Shown: positions 36,340-36,720 of the stretch, piece by piece
Numbering within the stretch: the stretch's first letter is position 1
Layout: each line of letters starts with the position of its first letter
Origin: an uncultured Lachnospiraceae bacterium
Lineage (GTDB): Bacteria; Bacillota; Clostridia; Lachnospirales; Lachnospiraceae
Reading direction: 5' to 3'
Length of the DNA stretch: 36,720 bases
NCBI GenBank assembly: GCA_902782995.1
Contig: CACZPJ010000104.1
Location: 1 to 36,720 of the forward strand
The notes under the pieces: generated by a model
The model's database searches: none
What the model saw: only the letters and a program-made list of their open reading frames with translations
Told to the model about the DNA's origin: nothing
Position numbers and translations under genes: made by a program

Positions 36340-36547
36340 GATCCTTCCATCTAATCAGCCATATTGTCCAAAGATTCGGTTCCCGTAAATTAAAATCAGA
36401 GAAGATCAACACAATACCACAGACAAGTATTTTCACAGCTATTACAACAACCACAATACTACATATACCTATAACCACTTGTATTTTGTATGTCATAACA
36501 AATTTACCAATCCAAATTACACCATATGTTATCGCCCAAATCAGCAT
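36317..36547 (-). CDS. Small membrane ORF, uncertain
   Basis: A 76-codon frame with a hydrophobic stretch (about residues 1-52, two possible membrane segments) and a basic end. It overlaps the GNAT N-terminus by 23 bases. No clear ribosome site is seen before its ATG, and it overlaps the possible plus-strand ORF at the edge. I do not recognise a family. It may be a remnant or a real small membrane protein. Confidence 0.35.
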   Translation of the reverse strand: MLIWAITYGVIWIGKFVMTYKIQVVIGICSIVVVVIAVKILVCGIVLIFSDFNLREPNLWTIWLIRWKDHKGSQGR

Positions 36548-36720
36548 TTAGTTTCTTAAATATCTCTTACTCTAACTATGGACTGAAAATTGACGAAATA
36601 GATGGAGAAGTAGTATTACGTCTGGATAAGTCCGACTATTCCACCTATTCCTCAATGGAAAAAATACTCCGTGCATGGCTCTCCGAAGCTAAAAAGCTGG
36701 AGAATAGCGAAAGCACCAAA
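36526..36720 (+). CDS. Partial ORF running off the right edge
   Basis: From ATG 36526 the frame stays open to the end of the window (65 codons). The translation after about residue 15 (YGLKIDEIDGEVVLRLDKSD, then YSSMEKILRAWLSEAKKLEN) has the mixed charge of a real soluble protein. No ribosome site precedes the ATG, so the true start or an upstream frameshift is unclear. I cannot assign a family from this part. Confidence 0.4.
   Translation, partial: MLSPKSAFSFLNISYSNYGLKIDEIDGEVVLRLDKSDYSTYSSMEKILRAWLSEAKKLENSESTK

Overview
This window looks like a core chromosomal stretch of a Gram-positive anaerobe of the Lachnospiraceae, most like Roseburia or Agathobacter. The evidence is protein flavour (FtsEX next to a coiled-coil M23 hydrolase and CtpA, CvfB-like S1 protein, acyl-ACP thioesterase, YjfB, Xpt-PbuX), strong AGGAGG ribosome sites and TTGACA/TATAAT promoters. 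The genus is inference. I see no transposase, integrase, phage gene, rRNA or CRISPR array. Nearly all genes lie on the minus strand; plus-strand exceptions are a DUF2752 protein, YjfB, a class A penicillin-binding protein, a LysR-linked membrane protein and a partial ORF at the right edge.

Layout. 1-323: intergenic DNA packed with hairpins, then a near-consensus promoter. 324-770: DUF2752 membrane protein, convergent with glpK. 5282-767 (minus): ACT-domain protein, homoserine dehydrogenase, an ApgM-like enzyme that is probably an alternative homoserine kinase, and glycerol kinase. 5283-5613: two related inverted repeats and a palindromic candidate operator. 9693-5614 (minus): a membrane-associated module of a Tim44-like zinc-ribbon protein, an SPFH protein with three zinc ribbons, a YdjG-like double zinc-ribbon membrane protein and a TPM-domain protein. 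This resembles Bacillus YdjGHI but has no PspA. 18860-9700 (minus): PucR/CdaR-type regulator, ftsE, ftsX, terminator, coiled-coil M23 hydrolase, CtpA protease, secreted transglutaminase-like protein, VanZ-like protein, a 58-residue membrane protein and prfB without the usual programmed frameshift.

20564-19014 (minus): a divergent WecG/TagA-type protein directly abutting a YitT-family protein. 20565-21145: a 580-base AT-rich gap with four or five DnaA-box-like sites. 22414-21146: secreted SH3b/NlpC-P60 hydrolase with a perfect consensus promoter. Then trxB, yjfB, ridA, a CvfB-like protein overlapping an acyl-ACP thioesterase, tRNA-Gln(CUG) with its own promoter and terminator, and a YigZ protein divergent from a class A PBP. 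31789-29896: xpt and a purine permease, downstream of a LysR gene that is divergent from a membrane protein. 35862-33418: a secreted M64 metallopeptidase whose end overlaps that membrane gene by 60 bases. The right edge has a GNAT acetyltransferase frame without a normal start codon, a small membrane ORF and a partial plus-strand ORF.

Themes: cell-envelope growth (FtsEX, M23, CtpA, NlpC/P60, PBP1, VanZ, TagA-like), membrane stress (Tim44/SPFH/TPM), aspartate-family amino acid synthesis and purine salvage. The most system-like unit is the four-gene zinc-ribbon/SPFH/TPM module. The most puzzling non-coding signal is the DnaA-box cluster far from any dnaA.
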